Below are positions 41,696 to 52,481 of a DNA stretch of 64,000 nucleotides, one piece after another (within the stretch, counting starts at the first letter, position 1; each line of letters opens with the position of its first letter). The notes under the pieces are model-generated. The model saw only the letters and a list, made by a program, of their open reading frames with translations. It searched no databases and was not told the origin of the DNA. The stretch spans positions 1 through 64,000 of the forward strand of contig NC_083679.1 in the NCBI RefSeq assembly GCF_030384665.1, read 5' to 3'. Source of the DNA: Lodderomyces elongisporus. Taxonomy: Eukaryota; Ascomycota; Pichiomycetes; Serinales; Debaryomycetaceae. A program made the translations under genes and the position numbers.

Positions 41696-43924
41696 ATGCC
41701 GTTGCTACTAGAAAAAGAAGACCTGATTTACAACCCAAGCCATAAGTCCAACAGCAGGGTTTATGGAACCAATAGTGCAACTAAGGTGCAAACATACATC
41801 AAGGGCATATTCATACTGTTGATGGCAATAGCATCACTATTTGCTATAACAAAGTTTGATACAAGTACCAACACTAACACTAATATTAATACCAACACTA
41901 ATATCAATATACAATTAACTGAACCGAGCCTAGCACAACAAAATGATCTCAAAAGATTGGGTCTTACCCCGAAAAAGTCCATCAAGTTAACCACACCAGA
42001 GAAAGGCGAACAAATTATTCATGGCCGATTTTTGCACATTACCGATATCCATCCCGACCCCTATTTCAAGATAGGCTCCTCCTTCGATGAGGCTTGCCAT
42101 GGCTCAACCGGTGATGCACAGAAATACGGTAACGCCATTAGTGGTTGCGACTCATCAATGATTGCAATGAATGACACAATAAAATGGATAGCTGAGAATT
42201 TAAAAGACAAGATTGACTTTATTGTATGGACTGGAGACAATATACGCCATGACAATGATCGAAATTTCCCACGTACAGAACAAAACATCTTTGAAATGAA
42301 TGAATTGGTGAGCAACTTGATGTACGAAACATTCAAGAAGAAAGACACACCAGAATTGGAAGTTGACCTTATCCCAAGCTTGGGGAACAATGACGTGTTT
42401 CCTCACAATTTGTTTAGTGTTGGACCAACATTGCAAACCAGAGAATTATTTCAGATATGGCAGAAATTTATTCCACAGGCCCAAATGCACGTCTTCAACC
42501 GTGGTGCATATTTCTTCAAAGAAGTCATTCCCGGAAAACTAGCAATCCTCTCAATAAACACCTTATACTGGTACCAACTGAACCCATTGGTTGACAACTG
42601 CGATGGCAAAAAAGAACCCGGATACAAACTCTTTGAGTGGTTGGGGTATGTCTTGAAAGAAATGAGAGCAAGAAAAATGAAAGTGTGGCTCACTGGCCAT
42701 GTCCCACCAAATGAGAAAAATTATGATTTGACATGTTTAAGAAAATACGTGGTGTGGACCCACGAATTTCGCGATGTCATAATTGGTGGATTATACGGAC
42801 ACATGAACTTAGACCACATCATACCATTGGACAGCGTTGCCGCTTATAAATCTATAAAAGAAGACCAAGAAAAGAAGAAGAAGAAGAAGAACAAGAACCA
42901 GAAGAAGAACCAAGAGGGAAAGAATAAGTCAAAATCAACAGGTTTATTATCGTATTTCCAATCTGAAGATGCTGACGAATATGACGAATATAAGGACACA
43001 GCACCACTTGGCAAAACGCCGCTTTTTAAAGCACTCGATTCGAAATTCGATGATGGGTTTTTCAGAGTCCAAGGCGGCGTACCAGCGAACAAAGTTGCAT
43101 ATATGGAAACTCTTCGTGAATCACTATATGCAGAGGTGAAGGGCAAACGCAAATCGGGCAACTATGGTGAACGATACTCCATTGCCCACGTTGCAAGTTC
43201 AATAGTGCCAACATTTAACCCAGGATTGAGAGTTTGGGAATACAACATCACAGAACTTGCTAATGAACTCAAAACCATTAAATTTGAACCATGGGATAAA
43301 TTTTTTTACGAGATTGAAACACTCATTGAAAAGCAAAGTTTATACGACTCCGAAGATGAAAGCAAGGAGGACAAATTCTCACTTTTCATGTCAGCCGAGA
43401 AGAAGCGCGACAAGACATTCCCGCTTCCTATGCCCAAAACGGCCAAGCTCGGCCCCGCATACATTCCACAAACATTTACACCTGAACGTTATGTCAATTA
43501 CTATGCAGATTTGGAAGCAATCAACAAAGGCGACAAGCCGTTTGGATTTGAGATTGAATATATGACGGATGATGCAGATTACCAATTACCAGTGCTCACT
43601 GTTGATTCGTGGTTGAAACTCGCCAGGGATCTTGGCAAACCCATAAAAACGAAGCGCGAAGAACTTGACAATAACAGCAACAGCAACAGCAACAACAACA
43701 ACAACAACAACAACAATGTTGATTACGATGATGATGATGACGAGAAGGAAGAAGAGAACGGAAAAGGAATACAAGAAGAAAATGAGGGACAAGTTGCTGC
43801 AAAAGGCGGTAAAGGCAAGAAAGGTGGGAAAGGTAGGAAACTGGATAAGTTGGAGGCTCTATGGAAAGTATATTTGAAAGATGCATTTGTAAGCTCTGAT
43901 TATGAGCATAAAGGGCTAGGCTAA
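41696..43924 (+). CDS. PPN1: Vacuolar endopolyphosphatase Ppn1
   Basis: A 742-aa type II membrane metallophosphoesterase that cleaves long inorganic polyphosphate in the vacuole. It has a cytosolic N-terminus, one membrane anchor at about 37-52, then the calcineurin-like core: GRFLHITDIHPDPY (metal ligands D and H), SGCDS, IVWTGDNIRHDNDR, LGNNDVFPHN, LTGHVPPNEK and GGLYGHMNLD. These match S. cerevisiae Ppn1 closely. Insertions include a Lys/Asn/Gln-rich basic loop (about 395-420), an Asn run and a Lys/Gly-rich C-terminal region. The start is the ATG at 41696; an earlier TTG-initiated frame is not real. The yeast enzyme is activated by vacuolar proteolysis. Confidence 0.95.
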   Translation: MPLLLEKEDLIYNPSHKSNSRVYGTNSATKVQTYIKGIFILLMAIASLFAITKFDTSTNTNTNINTNTNINIQLTEPSLAQQNDLKRLGLTPKKSIKLTTPEKGEQIIHGRFLHITDIHPDPYFKIGSSFDEACHGSTGDAQKYGNAISGCDSSMIAMNDTIKWIAENLKDKIDFIVWTGDNIRHDNDRNFPRTEQNIFEMNELVSNLMYETFKKKDTPELEVDLIPSLGNNDVFPHNLFSVGPTLQTRELFQIWQKFIPQAQMHVFNRGAYFFKEVIPGKLAILSINTLYWYQLNPLVDNCDGKKEPGYKLFEWLGYVLKEMRARKMKVWLTGHVPPNEKNYDLTCLRKYVVWTHEFRDVIIGGLYGHMNLDHIIPLDSVAAYKSIKEDQEKKKKKKNKNQKKNQEGKNKSKSTGLLSYFQSEDADEYDEYKDTAPLGKTPLFKALDSKFDDGFFRVQGGVPANKVAYMETLRESLYAEVKGKRKSGNYGERYSIAHVASSIVPTFNPGLRVWEYNITELANELKTIKFEPWDKFFYEIETLIEKQSLYDSEDESKEDKFSLFMSAEKKRDKTFPLPMPKTAKLGPAYIPQTFTPERYVNYYADLEAINKGDKPFGFEIEYMTDDADYQLPVLTVDSWLKLARDLGKPIKTKREELDNNSNSNSNNNNNNNNNVDYDDDDDEKEEENGKGIQEENEGQVAAKGGKGKKGGKGRKLDKLEALWKVYLKDAFVSSDYEHKGLG

Positions 43925-44544
43925 ATATCAAAAATACATGTATAAATAAATGAAGAAAGTTAAAGCAAAAAAAAAAAAAGAAAGAATCATCGAAATGGAA
44001 TTGGAGATAACCAATCTTATTAGTACTATGCTGAGAACTATGTTGCACAGACATGTCTTAGATCTAATGACTAGTATTACCACCACTACTAGCAACACTA
44101 TCATAGATAACTAGCTAGTTGTTGCATTTCTCATATGACAATTAAAAGAGATAGGCGCTACCACAAGATCTAATTCATTTATGTCTCACCGAGTCACATG
44201 ACCTGAGGGTTGAAAACTTTTTTTCTTCCTCTTCATACTAATTTTTCTCCTGTTTTTTTTTACCTTTTCTCTCTCTTTCTCTCTCTTTTTCTACACTTGA
44301 ATTCTGCACAATATTATCTCTTACTATTTTCGCGCACACTAGATTCTCGTCCCCCCCCTCGCTTCGCACCTTCTCGCCAGTTGGTGAAAAATTGCAAAAT
44401 CCTTCTTCCAATGCGCCTTATACTATTATAGCCTTTTTCTACCTGTTTCCTCTTTTCCTCTTTTCCTTTTTTTTTCTTTCTTGATACGTCATTGACATAC
44501 CATTAAATTCCTATCGTCACAGTAATATAATCAAACAAGTCGAA
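43925..44544. other. RPP0 promoter region
   Basis: 620 bp with a palindrome AACTAGCTAGTT (44109-44120), a CACATG/GAGGGTT cluster at 44195-44211 that resembles degenerate Cbf1/Tbf1 sites, and a long pyrimidine-rich leader typical of highly expressed yeast genes. Confidence 0.55.
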
Positions 44545-45489
44545 ATGGGTGGTACTAGAGACAAGAAAGTTCAATACTTCTCTAAATTGAGAGAATTGTT
44601 GGAAGAATACAAATCAATCTTCGTTGTTGGTGTTGACAATGTCTCCTCCCAACAAATGCACGAGATCAGAAAGGCTTTGAGAGACGATGCCGTTGTCTTG
44701 ATGGGTAAGAACACTATGGTCAGAAGAGCCATCAGAGGTTTCCTTTCTGAATTGCCAGACTATGAAAAATTGTTGCCATTTGTTAAAGGTAACGTTGGTT
44801 TCATCTTCACCAACGGTGACTTGAAGACCATCAGAGACACCATCACCTCAAATGTTGTTGCTGCCCCAGCAAGAGCAGGTGCTGTTGCTCCAGCTGATGT
44901 CTGGATTCCAGCTGGTAACACCGGTATGGAACCAGGTAAGACCTCTTTCTTCCAAGCTTTGGGTGTTCCAACCAAGATTGCCAGAGGTACCATTGAAATT
45001 GTTTCAGATGTCAAGGTTGTTGAAAAGGACGCCAAGGTTGGTCCTTCCGAAGCTACCTTGTTGAACATGTTGAACATCTCGCCATTCACCTACGGTATGA
45101 CTGTTGTTCAAGTTTACGACAATGGTCAAATCTTCCCATCATCTATCTTGGATATCACCGATGATGAATTGATTGGCCACTTTGTCAGCGCTATCAACAC
45201 CATTGCCTCAATCTCATTGGCTGTCGGTTACCCAACCTTGCCATCAGTTGGTCACTCTTTGATCAACAACTACAAGAACGTCTTGGCTTTGTCTATTGCT
45301 ACTGACTACACCTTTGAAGGTTCAGAAGCTATCAAGGACAGATTGGCTAACCCAGAGGCTTACGCTGCTGCTGCTCCAGCTGCTGGTGCCGCTGCTGCTG
45401 GTGCTTCCGAATCTGCTGCTGCTGAAGCTGCTCCAGAAGAAGAAGCTGAAGAATCCGACGACGACATGGGATTCGGTTTATTCGATTAA
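44545..45489 (+). CDS. RPP0: 60S acidic ribosomal protein P0 (uL10)
   Basis: A 314-aa base of the ribosomal stalk, which holds P1/P2 dimers and takes part in elongation-factor GTPase activation. The rRNA-binding N-terminal domain has [37 protein letters not shown] and [15 protein letters not shown]. The central region and [17 protein letters not shown] are standard. The C-terminal Ala-rich hinge and the shared stalk end [12 protein letters not shown] are intact. The start at 44545 gives the family N-terminus MGGTRDKK. No intron. Codon use is heavily biased (TTG Leu, AGA Arg, GGT Gly). Confidence 0.98.
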   Translation: MGGTRDKKVQYFSKLRELLEEYKSIFVVGVDNVSSQQMHEIRKALRDDAVVLMGKNTMVRRAIRGFLSELPDYEKLLPFVKGNVGFIFTNGDLKTIRDTITSNVVAAPARAGAVAPADVWIPAGNTGMEPGKTSFFQALGVPTKIARGTIEIVSDVKVVEKDAKVGPSEATLLNMLNISPFTYGMTVVQVYDNGQIFPSSILDITDDELIGHFVSAINTIASISLAVGYPTLPSVGHSLINNYKNVLALSIATDYTFEGSEAIKDRLANPEAYAAAAPAAGAAAAGASESAAAEAAPEEEAEESDDDMGFGLFD

Positions 45490-45744
45490 ACTGAATAATC
45501 TTGTATGATTGTATATTCTACAGAAATAGAATCTATTCTTTCTTCAATGGTTTAGGACTCGTAGTGTTCTTTTTTTTCCTACTTCCTCTCTTCGAGATGC
45601 TCTATTTTTTTTTTTAATGTATGATCCGTACATACGTACTTTTATTCTTTGGCTCTATTTGTTGTTTACATATTTGTATTTATATTTATATTTTGCAACA
45701 CAATTTTTGAATATGAATTATACATCTAAAACAAAAAAAAAACA

Positions 45745-47226
45745 ATGATTGTTGAAGAACCTTTTGGGTACGAAAGTTTTAGTTCGAATGTGACTAATTC
45801 GAGTTTGAATACAAGCTGTTTCTTGCAGTACGCTCAAGAAAATGGTCGTAGTATTGAAGACAGATCCCGCCGACGGTTGGGAAAAGAGGCACAGAGAGTA
45901 GCGGAGTTTCTGAAAATCATTTACGCATTGGATAAAACCCCATTAGAGAATTTGGATGCTTATATCACCGTTTGCATTAAAATTCTAAAAAGTTTAGATG
46001 TTTTGGAACTGAATTTGCAAGTAAATATGGAATATATGGAAAGCGTTATCGCGTTTTTGTCCAATAATAGATTGAAATACATCATGGAACGCATTGTCCT
46101 TGAAGCGTTGTCCAAATTCAGATGCCGTCGCATCACAATCCAAGAGCAACAAGGAATAGGCTTTATTGCAAAACTTGTTCAAAAAGTCTACATGTTTGAC
46201 TCTATATGTGGCCATGTAATTGATCCCACATTGAGTGCCAGTGTATTGGAAGCAGTGATCAATACTAGAGCGCGCTATTTGGCTGCAAATTCACGCACTG
46301 AAGACTATAAACTCAAAAATTTCACGGTAATCTCAACTACAGTATTAAACAATTGCTTCTGGCCACCTTCAATTCAAATTTTTGATGTGTTGATACTGTG
46401 CGTTGAATCAATTTATATAAATGACGATGAGCAAGCTAAGTATATGGTTCAAAACATTGGAGTGTTTTTCGCCAACTTGTACCAACACCATTCTGAGATT
46501 GATGTCTCTATATTGTCCGAGTTGAAAATCGCGGCGCTGGCGCTTGTGATGGCCGCCTTGAATTTGAAATACCAGAGATGTAATGGAGAAGTAATGGAGA
46601 TTGTTCAAAATCAATTTGAAGTGATCTTTGGTTCTCCATTAGAATATACACTGACACCGGTGATTGATAAACATCCATTTCCAGATAACCAATACTCTAT
46701 ACTTGCCCAACATTTGAGATACCCACCGGGAAAGCAAAACCTGGATTTTTATTGCTATGACAAAAAAGTCGACAGTAACGATTTAGCAGAATTCCCTAGA
46801 AGAATGACTCCGTTAAACTTTGAACTTTTTCATCAAAAAACTGCAAATAACCAGTCTTGCAAGAACAACATAGAGGAGAAAGAAGGCAACAACGACGGTG
46901 ATGATAATGATAATGAAATTGATAATAAAGTTGATAATAAAGTTGATAATAAAGTTGATAATAAAGTTGATAATGATGTTGATAATAAAGTTGATAATTC
47001 TATTAATAATTATATTGATAATGAAAATGGTGACGGTGATGGTGATGACAGAAATAATAGTAGTAACGAAAGTTCGAGTGAGGTAGAGCTTCATCAAGGC
47101 AGGTTTGAGCCAATCAAATCTAAATTCAAATACAACTTCACCAACCGATATTTCAAAAAGAGGCACAATTCTACAGGACCAGGCGCAAATAAAAAGTCCA
47201 GATGGCACATCTTTCATAAAGCATGA
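45745..47226 (+). CDS. Unrecognised 493-aa protein with an acidic Asn/Asp repeat
   Basis: I do not recognise this gene. Residues 1-370 look like a folded, mainly helical, non-membrane domain (RRLGKEAQRVAEFLKIIYALDKTP, LDVLELNLQVNMEYMESVIAFL, FWPPSIQIFDVLILCVESIY). An acidic low-complexity tail follows: KVDN repeats encoded by 12-bp units (46920-46998), then a basic C-terminus (KSKFKYNFTNRYFKKRHN) that could be a nuclear signal. The first ATG follows an A-run typical of yeast leaders. The conserved-looking codon structure and length argue for a real gene. Function unknown. Confidence 0.85.
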   Translation: MIVEEPFGYESFSSNVTNSSLNTSCFLQYAQENGRSIEDRSRRRLGKEAQRVAEFLKIIYALDKTPLENLDAYITVCIKILKSLDVLELNLQVNMEYMESVIAFLSNNRLKYIMERIVLEALSKFRCRRITIQEQQGIGFIAKLVQKVYMFDSICGHVIDPTLSASVLEAVINTRARYLAANSRTEDYKLKNFTVISTTVLNNCFWPPSIQIFDVLILCVESIYINDDEQAKYMVQNIGVFFANLYQHHSEIDVSILSELKIAALALVMAALNLKYQRCNGEVMEIVQNQFEVIFGSPLEYTLTPVIDKHPFPDNQYSILAQHLRYPPGKQNLDFYCYDKKVDSNDLAEFPRRMTPLNFELFHQKTANNQSCKNNIEEKEGNNDGDDNDNEIDNKVDNKVDNKVDNKVDNDVDNKVDNSINNYIDNENGDGDGDDRNNSSNESSSEVELHQGRFEPIKSKFKYNFTNRYFKKRHNSTGPGANKKSRWHIFHKA

Positions 47227-47376
47227 TTGACCAAACCTGGTATTCCCAACCTTCCCCAAAAGAAAGAAAACAGAATTTTCACATAATTTTTTTTTTCCTC
47301 TATTGCTATTTATTTACAAAAAAAAAAAAACAAACCATAAAAAAAGGAAATAATACATCCTTGTTTCTCCTTTGGT

Positions 47377-47814
47377 TTACCTATATTTCTTATCATTTCT
47401 TGGTCTCACTGGTTCAACTGGTGTTTCTTGTACCTCTTTAACGTCCTCAACAACCGGTGATGGAACCTGTTGTGTCAATTTAGCAGTCGCAGGCCAGAAA
47501 CTTGGCAAGATTCCCGCTTTTTTGAATAACCAAGCCACTTTCTCAGTTGGCTCAGCTCCCTGACCCAACCAATACTTAGCCCTATGGAAATCTAAGCTGA
47601 TATCTTTCACAGGTGGAGATTTGTCATGCAATGGTTGCGGAAGGGGTACCGCATTATATGTACCTATCACTTCGAGAGGTAATTTTTGCTGTGCTTTTTT
47701 GGCTTTCATTACAACAATATTGAACACAGGTTGGTTCTTACGACCAAAACGCGCAAGTCTTATCCTGACCAAATTCCTCTTGTGCGCAGTTCTTTCCGCT
47801 AGTGTCATAGACAT
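47377..47814 (-). CDS. MRPS16: Mitochondrial small-subunit ribosomal protein bS16m
   Basis: A 145-aa nuclear-encoded S16. The family signature [24 protein letters not shown] opens the domain, followed by PLEVIGTYN and [29 protein letters not shown], all conserved. The C-terminal Val/Pro/Glu-rich tail (about 110-145) is an extension over bacterial S16. Two ATGs are possible (47814 and 47808), giving an N-terminus differing by two residues. No cleavable presequence is obvious, as is common for this protein. It converges with the unrecognised gene, 150 bp away. Confidence 0.95.
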   Translation of the reverse strand: MSMTLAERTAHKRNLVRIRLARFGRKNQPVFNIVVMKAKKAQQKLPLEVIGTYNAVPLPQPLHDKSPPVKDISLDFHRAKYWLGQGAEPTEKVAWLFKKAGILPSFWPATAKLTQQVPSPVVEDVKEVQETPVEPVRPRNDKKYR

Positions 47815-48240
47815 TTTGGGATCAATGTTAGTGAATAGTTGTTGTAAATGGCGGGTGTGATGGCCTTAGTATTAATAGTAAAAAGAGTGGGAAGAGTGAG
47901 AGTACTAACTAAATCAGAGAGTTTTTGATGATTTTGATGAAACACAACTGGTAAGAAAACGAGAAGCAAAAAAAAAAGGGAAAAGAAAAGAGAAAGCCAA
48001 ATAAAAATAATAATAATAACTTTAATAAAAACTTAAGCAGAGAGAATCCAAAGCCGCACAAGGTACCCTATTTGGCCAATATCTACAAATATTTTTTTAC
48101 TTTTACTTTTACTACAACTAAATTATTCATTTGTTTTTACTCTCTTTATTCTGTATTCTTTATTTTGTTTATAAAATTCGTGTATTAATTTGCTACTTCC
48201 TCCGACCCTCTATTACTCCTTTTCAAAAATGTCCACAGAT
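47815..48240. other. Intergenic region MRPS16/RRP12
   Basis: AT-rich, about 430 bp, with an A-run and AAT repeats. It serves as the MRPS16 promoter and the RRP12 3' flank. No gene seen. Confidence 0.6.
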
Positions 48241-51200
48241 TCAAAATTTCTTTTTAGCCTTGAATTTTTGCTTGTTTGATGGCTTTGATATCTTTGATTT
48301 CCCAAGGGTTTTAGATTTCTTAAGGGCAGATTTGGGATTTGCGCCTGCTCTGTCATTATTATTATTATTAGTATCATCATCATCATCATCATCAGACCAA
48401 TTGTCACCATCATCGTCATCACCACCCTTGGTCTTTTTGAATTTCAACTTGTTCTTTTGACCTCTCACTGGAGCCTGTTTAACAGCATCCAAGTAAGCAT
48501 CAATACCCGAACCACTCTTTGCCAATGGATCTTCTTTATCACTTCCTTTAGCAATTGCACCATCTTCCTTGAAAACCAACTTGCCGTTTTTGGTCTTGAA
48601 CTCATCTGTCTTTGATTTAAGATCAGATTTTGTGAATTTCTTTGGCTTGGAAGAAGAAATATGAGCTAATGCTTGACGATCTAACAAGTTGAGAGGCTCA
48701 TCACCACTCTCCAAAATAAATTGGTTGGCTTTCTTGCCCTTATTCTTTCTTGAAGATGAAGATCTTTCTGCATCCTCATCGTATATATCAACGTCATCAT
48801 CTGAGACATCCGAGTCGTATAATGCCTCCTCGTAAGCAGACACAAATTTCTTTTTGGCGCTCTTGGCATTGTGGGTTTCACCTTCAGCTACATCACCAGA
48901 CTCAGGCAATGCTTCTTGCTTTCTCTTGGCTCTGTTTCTTGCCTTTTTGATGTTGATGACAAGTTTACGATCTTCCTCAGGGATTGCATTCTCCACCTCT
49001 TCGGCACCAAACTTTCGAATCAACCTTTCAATAATATGTTTAACCTTGCTCTTGAAGTGTCCCTTGTGCTCGTGCGACCATTTCATCAATTTAGTAAGGA
49101 GCTCGCTCAAATTGTTTCTCACCATTTCTTCGGGTAATGATAAAATCTCAACTTTCACAAATCCAATAGCTGATTTGGCAATCTCTCTAGAGTTGTGTGT
49201 GAGGAACAACTCAACAGTAGAGGCAATCTCCATCAACGTATCTATGGGCAAGTCATTTTTGAACTCAAAAATCAAACACGAAATCGCAGTGATTGTTGCC
49301 GAGATCATGTGTGGGTTTTGAGCTGCCAAACCAGCACTTATCATGGTGAAAAATTCCGAAAGCGATGATTCAGTGGATGGCGCATTTGCATCAAATCCAG
49401 GAACCTTGGCATTCTCAATTACACCACCTTCCTTCATCTTTTGACCCATCTTGATCAAAATTTGATAAGACAAGCCTCTTGAACGTTCATTCACATCCTT
49501 TGTAGCCATAATAATCTCCTGAACAATTGCTGGTATAAAGTACAAATCGGTTTGAGGAAGCAAGTCTAAAATTAACAAAATAGCATTCAATCTAGAGGCC
49601 TTTGCAGATTGACTAGTAACGCTTGTGGTCTCAATCAACTTCTTCTCAATCTCAACAATAAATTTCTGAATAGAAGCTCTGCCTTGCTCTGACTCTGCAA
49701 GATTGGTGATAATTCTGTACGATCTCTTTTGCAACAATGGCTTGCTTTCTAAATCTATCGTGAGTGCAAAGATCGAGAAAAGTGCATTGTGTGACTCAAC
49801 AGGTAAGTACTTTGCCATTACAACAACCAAGTCCATCATTGTAACACCATTATCAGGAGTGGAGTTTTCCCCTTTTTTATTCTTGTTTTTATTCTTATCT
49901 TTATTTCCGGAACCCTCTTGCAAATCCTCATCCATTGCAGACTTCAACATCCCACAAACTTTATCAAAAGTTTGACTCAACTCTGGGGCTGGCACAATGC
50001 GCAAGTATGCCTCAATTGTTTCCAAAACAAAACCTCTGGATTCAGGCATGGTATAGGAAAAAACATTGAACAATACTGTGAGTATGTTTGACGCAATTGT
50101 AGACAAATATTCAATATTTGTACTTGCCGCTTGTTGTGGAAATTCCTGTTGAAGAAGCAACAAATTTGGTTGCTCTAATTTACCATCACGATACGCCAAA
50201 TTCGATTCAACAAGCGTTCTCCATGCATGACAGATGAAAGTACGCAATTCAACCTTGGCAAACATCAAATCAGCCAATTGTGTTGCAAAAGCTTCATCGA
50301 AAGCAGACCTCAAATCTTTTGGCAAGTCGCAAAACTTTGGCAACAATGACCAAATCTGATCAATGATTGTTTGAAATATTTTGTTATTAATAGATTCCTT
50401 TTGTACAGAATTTGCAATTTTGGACTCAAAAAATTGCACAATAGGCAAGATTTGGGATTTGTAAAATCCGAGTTCAGCACAGCTAACATTATCTCTGAGA
50501 AGTGGCAACAACCAAGCTCTTCCAGGTCCATTAACATTCTCGCCCAAGTTCAATGGGAGTACACCCAATACAGCTTCAGGACCAAGTGCAGCAATAGCAG
50601 CCGCTAAACACTCCTCAGCCTCTTTGTTGTGCGGGAAATTATCCTTCTCGCTAGTTCTCCACTCACCAACAGTTTGCACAATGTTTAAAAAATCAGGGTT
50701 GGCTCTTGATTGAAATTTCAAAATTGTAGCTCTGACAAATTGCAATATCAAACCTGTTGCATTTTGGTACTTGATTGAAAATAGCTCTTTTTCGATAAAC
50801 TCAGCAACAAACGTGATTGCCTCATCAACAGACTCGTAAATGTCTTCTGTGATTCCGTACTGCGCATTTGGTTGTAAAAGATATGTTTCTGGTACAGCAT
50901 GGTTAATGATGGCAATCAAACACAGTGAAGCACTAGCATAAATGTCTCTGCTATCTGAAGAGAGGAACTCCGACACAATTTGAAGAACTTGTGGTAATTT
51001 TTTGATGCTCTCAAGCGGTGCCAATGCGCTAAATCCTTCAAAAGCTTTTGCTACAACGGCCAACCAAGCGGTACTCAAGTGGGTGTCATTCATGCTTGGC
51101 TTAAGATCAAAGATAATGTTGAGCACCTTGACGTACTTTTGCACGTCAATCACATTGGTCATGGACTTGAAGAGTCCTTCAAATGCTTCAAATGCGGCAC

Positions 51201-52041
51201 GGATCAAGAATTGGTCTGATGTGTTTGCAATCTCCAAAAGTGCATCGCACAATTGCTCTATGCTTTTCACAGGCCACGAGTTGGCAGAAGTGATTATAGT
51301 GATGAGTTGAAGGCAATGAATGATTTGCGAGTTTAATTCTTTATCAGCACCACCCTTTTTATTGTGGTTGAAGTTCAAAAGTAGCTCTTGTAAATGCTTC
51401 AAAGTTACATCGGAAACGGCTGGTGCTGCAACATGTACAGTACTATTGTTGCCATTTGCACTTGCACTTGCACTTGCTGGTGGATGCAGAAGAATCTGTT
51501 TCACTGAATCTTGTGCTCTCTTTCTAACTTTGGGTCTTGGGTCAAAGGATAATTCCACAAGCGCAATGAGAGCCCTATTTGGCGAGACTGCACCACGGTG
51601 CAACCACTGAGCCCTGTCCTGGGCCAACAATAAACTTTCAATGGCTCCAATGGTAGACCTGACCAATGGTGCTTCTGCATCAATATTCAAAGGTTGTGAC
51701 AATTTCAATAAGATCTCACTAAATTTTTGCTTTAACAAAGGCTTTGGTGTGAATGGAAATAAAAGGTCAAGGAAATAGGCAGTTGTGGCAGCAAGATTAC
51801 TATCAAGTATTTTGTCATCCTGAATACATTGATCTAGCAAAGACAAAAAGGAAACCACATATGATACTGGTGTTTTTTCATTCTTTTGTTCTTCTATGTT
51901 TTCTTCGACTGCCGATAATATTATTGCCAAATGCTTTTGGTTTTCTAATTTCGAGTTGATTTGTGTGCGAATTTTCGAAAGCTTAAGTTCAAGCTCAAGC
52001 TCATTATTATCAGCTGATACGTTCGAAACAGCTTCAGACAT
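48241..52041 (-). CDS. RRP12: Ribosome-biogenesis HEAT-repeat protein Rrp12
   Basis: A 1266-aa protein, close to S. cerevisiae Rrp12 (1228 aa), an export and maturation factor for both pre-40S and pre-60S particles that binds Ran and RNA. Almost the whole length is alpha-helical HEAT-type repeats. Diagnostic stretches include WLHRGAVSPNRALIALVELSFDPRPKVRKRAQ and KSKVKHIIERLIRKFG. The C-terminal 250 residues are charged, with SAYEEALYDSDVSDDD and a basic end KQKFKAKKKF that should carry nuclear and RNA-binding function. I start it at the ATG at 52041 (MSEAVSNVSADNN). The frame runs 75 codons further upstream to another ATG at 52266, but that extension is translated polypyrimidine leader. Confidence 0.94.
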   Translation of the reverse strand: MSEAVSNVSADNNELELELKLSKIRTQINSKLENQKHLAIILSAVEENIEEQKNEKTPVSYVVSFLSLLDQCIQDDKILDSNLAATTAYFLDLLFPFTPKPLLKQKFSEILLKLSQPLNIDAEAPLVRSTIGAIESLLLAQDRAQWLHRGAVSPNRALIALVELSFDPRPKVRKRAQDSVKQILLHPPASASASANGNNSTVHVAAPAVSDVTLKHLQELLLNFNHNKKGGADKELNSQIIHCLQLITIITSANSWPVKSIEQLCDALLEIANTSDQFLIRAAFEAFEGLFKSMTNVIDVQKYVKVLNIIFDLKPSMNDTHLSTAWLAVVAKAFEGFSALAPLESIKKLPQVLQIVSEFLSSDSRDIYASASLCLIAIINHAVPETYLLQPNAQYGITEDIYESVDEAITFVAEFIEKELFSIKYQNATGLILQFVRATILKFQSRANPDFLNIVQTVGEWRTSEKDNFPHNKEAEECLAAAIAALGPEAVLGVLPLNLGENVNGPGRAWLLPLLRDNVSCAELGFYKSQILPIVQFFESKIANSVQKESINNKIFQTIIDQIWSLLPKFCDLPKDLRSAFDEAFATQLADLMFAKVELRTFICHAWRTLVESNLAYRDGKLEQPNLLLLQQEFPQQAASTNIEYLSTIASNILTVLFNVFSYTMPESRGFVLETIEAYLRIVPAPELSQTFDKVCGMLKSAMDEDLQEGSGNKDKNKNKNKKGENSTPDNGVTMMDLVVVMAKYLPVESHNALFSIFALTIDLESKPLLQKRSYRIITNLAESEQGRASIQKFIVEIEKKLIETTSVTSQSAKASRLNAILLILDLLPQTDLYFIPAIVQEIIMATKDVNERSRGLSYQILIKMGQKMKEGGVIENAKVPGFDANAPSTESSLSEFFTMISAGLAAQNPHMISATITAISCLIFEFKNDLPIDTLMEIASTVELFLTHNSREIAKSAIGFVKVEILSLPEEMVRNNLSELLTKLMKWSHEHKGHFKSKVKHIIERLIRKFGAEEVENAIPEEDRKLVINIKKARNRAKRKQEALPESGDVAEGETHNAKSAKKKFVSAYEEALYDSDVSDDDVDIYDEDAERSSSSRKNKGKKANQFILESGDEPLNLLDRQALAHISSSKPKKFTKSDLKSKTDEFKTKNGKLVFKEDGAIAKGSDKEDPLAKSGSGIDAYLDAVKQAPVRGQKNKLKFKKTKGGDDDDGDNWSDDDDDDDTNNNNNDRAGANPKSALKKSKTLGKSKISKPSNKQKFKAKKKF

Positions 52042-52481
52042 TTGTTTTGGTTGTTGTTGTCTGTTGAGATGAAAGAGTACAGTTAGCTTGTTCTTGATAA
52101 TAAGTGTCTCCCTCGTACTATATTTGTGTATTTTTACATATATATATATATTTTTTCTAGAGATCTGAGATGTGCTTTTCGCGAGATGCCCCTTCTCCTT
52201 CTCCCCTTCCTCTTCTTCTTTTTTTTCCCTCTCTCTCCCTCTCTGTGTTTTATTTTTTTTATTCATTATTTACTTTAAAAAAACCATAAGAGTCACGTGT
52301 AAAAAAGTATATGTGTACACACATACAGACATATAAATGGACTTGCAATGAAAATATTAATATACTCTTTTACCTACCAGAATTATTTCTTTTCTTCTCG
52401 TAAAGGAGAAAACAAAGAGATGAAGAAAAGAAACAAAAATCAATGAAAAAGTTCACGACTAAACAACTTAAGTATCACACG
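52042..52481. other. RRP12 promoter region
   Basis: 440 bp with a TA microsatellite (about 52138-52150), a long CT-rich tract (52190-52250) and a CACGTG at 52294-52299. Confidence 0.6.

Noticed and set aside
52042..52266. 75-codon N-terminal extension of RRP12 from the ATG at 52266
   Set aside because: It is translated CT-rich leader and TA microsatellite. The conserved protein begins at 52041.
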